Translations under genes and position numbers: made by a program | DNA from: Accumulibacter phosphatis | GTDB taxonomy: Bacteria > Pseudomonadota > Gammaproteobacteria > Burkholderiales > Rhodocyclaceae | NCBI RefSeq assembly: GCF_000024165.1 | Contig: NC_013194.1 | Location: forward strand, 4,960,001 to 5,024,000 | Direction of reading: 5' to 3' | Length of the DNA: 64,000 nt | The notes under the pieces: generated by a model | Told to the model about the DNA's origin: nothing | The model's input: only the letters and a program-made list of their open reading frames with translations | Databases searched by the model: none | In this document: positions 63,401 through 64,000 of the stretch, piece after piece | Numbering within the stretch: position 1 is the first letter of the stretch | Layout of the letters: every line of letters starts with the position of its first letter

Positions 63401-64000
63401 TCGTGATGTCGAACAGCGGTGCCGGCGATGCGGCGCCGACCCGCTCGATGACTTCCGCCGGGCTGTACCACTTGCCCGCGGCGTCATGAGCCGAGGCCAG
63501 CACGAAGACGATGTCTTCCGGCGACAGTGCGGCGGCGCTGGCGATGATCTCTTCGAGTTTGAGGTCGTGGTTGATCCGGACCGGAATGTTCGTCTTCAGG
63601 GTGCTGAGGGCGTCACGGGCATGGTCGAAACCCGAGCCGGAATCGGCACGGTTTGCATACACCATCACTTGAGCGGCCCTGGGGCGCAAGCGCTGCGCTG
63701 CCTGCACGGTCGAGGGAATGTCGACCCGCTCCATCACGCCGGTGATCGGGATCCCGGGAGCGATCGTGTTCGCGTCGAAGGCGGCTGCGTCGCTGAAGAC
63801 GACCGGCGTGCCGGCGAACAGCGATGCGTGATGGCTGACGGCAAAGGACAGGGCCGCGTCGTCCGTGGTGATCACCAGGTCAAAACGCTGTGACCGGTAG
63901 CGGCGCCCGAGGTAGTCGGCGAAGCCACGGTCGTCGTAGGGCGCGGGCAGTCGCAGGACGTCCAGGTGCTCCAGGAAGATCTCGGGATGCAGGCGACTCT
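60420..64000 (-). CDS. Multi-PAS hybrid-input sensor histidine kinase (5' end cut off by window)
   Basis: The frame is open from 64000 to the stop at 60420, at least 1193 residues, so the N-terminus lies outside. Order of domains: an ABC-type substrate-binding-like sensor (about the first 270 residues seen, with VVFSDAAAFDANTIAPGIPI) and a transmembrane helix (TVWATVAVVLTLSLAVLVLV). A GAF domain (MTDSEYGFIGEVL, MGLPFFRGDDLVGMVGVAN), three PAS domains with PAC motifs and a coiled coil follow. Then come HisKA (VAGVAHELGTPLGNSLMVAT, with His) and HATPase (NLANNALVHGFEH, DNGCGIP, GGSGLGLHIVYSI). No receiver domain is fused. The ligand and partner regulator are unknown. Confidence 0.9.
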   Translation of the reverse strand, partial: SRLHPEIFLEHLDVLRLPAPYDDRGFADYLGRRYRSQRFDLVITTDDAALSFAVSHHASLFAGTPVVFSDAAAFDANTIAPGIPITGVMERVDIPSTVQAAQRLRPRAAQVMVYANRADSGSGFDHARDALSTLKTNIPVRINHDLKLEEIIASAAALSPEDIVFVLASAHDAAGKWYSPAEVIERVGAASPAPLFDITSHRVQSGLTLGGKVEDGTEVGRSAAQMAVRILNGEDARRIPVQEAPVTHIYNYGRMQRHGINESDLPAGSLVVGKPPTLYDQHRSTVWATVAVVLTLSLAVLVLVNNIRLRKRAEMSLRGSNALLNAISRTQALYIAGADTHDVFEHMLTALLEMTDSEYGFIGEVLRDQDGMPYLRTQAITNIAWNDETRAFFAAHAPQGMEFRNLTTLFGAVMTTAQPVIANDPSRDSRGHGVPPGHPPLNAFMGLPFFRGDDLVGMVGVANRKGGYGEDIVALLEPFLNNCASLTEAVRENRKRRDAETSLRSNEERLRLALVAGNLGFYDVDLGTGEAVVSAEYAGMLGYTPDELKLTAVTWLEHVHPDDREHAGQTLRECVDGTRTEYRLEYRLQNKSGEWVWIQSVGKVVARDEQGRPQRLLGTHADITARKQSEEMLELTMLSVEHASDAIFWMDRDGGFVHANEQACRSLGYTREELLRLHLWDVAPEVTEANWQESAAGAQITGTPSTGALHSETHHRRKDGSTFPVDVSARSITFAGRVYGFAFVRDVSERRRAEEAVRQSEERLRQAIRVSGIGIFDRDHRADTTYWSPELREMFGWGADEPKTVDAFIEIIHPDDRAQVLAAIHRTHDPSGDGQYETEYRIAPRAGVVRWVFAMGQTTFDGEGESRRPLRTVGATLDFTVRKLAEEALRQANEELDERVRLRTEELAASNVQLRETLQTLRRAQEELIRSEKLASLGSLVAGVAHELGTPLGNSLMVATTLTDKTREFSALAEGKSLSRAALRDYVAVTTQATQLLARSLLQANDLLTHFKQVAVDQTSAHRRQFDLAATVDEIVATLQPLYKKTPHRIRLNIPAGIAMDSFPGPLGQVITNLANNALVHGFEHAEAGVLEIVVSEPGNGRLTLSFRDNGCGIPAELLPRIFDPFYTTRLGQGGSGLGLHIVYSIVTRVLGGRIEAQSVPGKGSTFALELPLQAPDAQPTAAAWGAVAPAK

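Noticed and set aside
1..64000. tRNA, rRNA or tmRNA genes
   Set aside because: None was recognised by eye on either strand; a covariance-model scan would be needed to exclude a tRNA in the gene-poor gaps.

Overview
The window is GC-rich DNA from a nitrogen-fixing proteobacterium. The gene set (nifENX, nifQ, nifV-W-Z-M, nifL-nifA, nifB, rnfABCDGEH, a Shethna-type ferredoxin, draG and Na+-NQR) and the codon usage point to a betaproteobacterium. I infer a Rhodocyclales member (Accumulibacter, Dechloromonas or Azoarcus-like), but no 16S or other taxonomic marker is present.

Layout. 1-7333 is the first nif block: nifX (partial)-nifN-nifE on minus, nifQ divergent on plus, then nifV, an unrecognised helical protein, nifW, nifZ and nifM. 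7896-11232 is a three-gene DltA/DltB/DltC-like cassette (adenylation enzyme, MBOAT-like membrane protein, carrier protein). 11430-17658 is accessory: a pair of about 100-bp direct repeats frames a toxin-antitoxin pair and a membrane protein, followed by a 1462-residue DUF4062-STAND NTPase that is a defence candidate. 18322-27143 is the second nif block: rnfABCDGEH on minus, divergent from nifL-nifA.

27444-29690 holds decayed toxin-antitoxin loci: hipBA with an in-frame amber codon, and hicAB with no start codon on hicA and a degenerate hicB. About 30043-46872 is an integron gene-cassette array with no integrase in the window (CALIN-like). It has about 13 attC sites, most with matching R''/RH core sequences. 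Two group IIC introns sit exactly at the GT|T point of attC cores. The second contains an IS21-family element, which in turn contains a transposon with 5-bp target duplications. Cassette genes include brnTA, a DUF433/DUF5615 pair, a PD-(D/E)xK nuclease, a HEPN-like protein, an ABM monooxygenase and a VOC protein.

47118-52888 is the third nif block: an IS91 remnant, then a NifA/sigma54-controlled nifB operon with a 4Fe-4S ferredoxin, a NifO/ArsC-like protein, a flavodiiron protein, a 2Fe-2S ferredoxin, an FeSII-like protective ferredoxin and draG. 53397-60297 has a TerB-like gene and nqrABCDEF-nqrM. 60420-64000 is a 5'-truncated multi-PAS sensor kinase.

How the genes work together. NifL/NifA control sigma54 promoters visible before nifE, nifQ, nifV, rnfA and nifB, with NifA-type TGT-N10-ACA sites at four of these regions. 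NifB, NifE/N/X, NifQ and NifV supply the FeMo-cofactor route. NifW, NifZ and NifM mature the nitrogenase proteins. RNF, and possibly NQR, poise low-potential electrons through ferredoxins. The FeSII-like and flavodiiron proteins suggest oxygen protection. nifHDK is not in the window.
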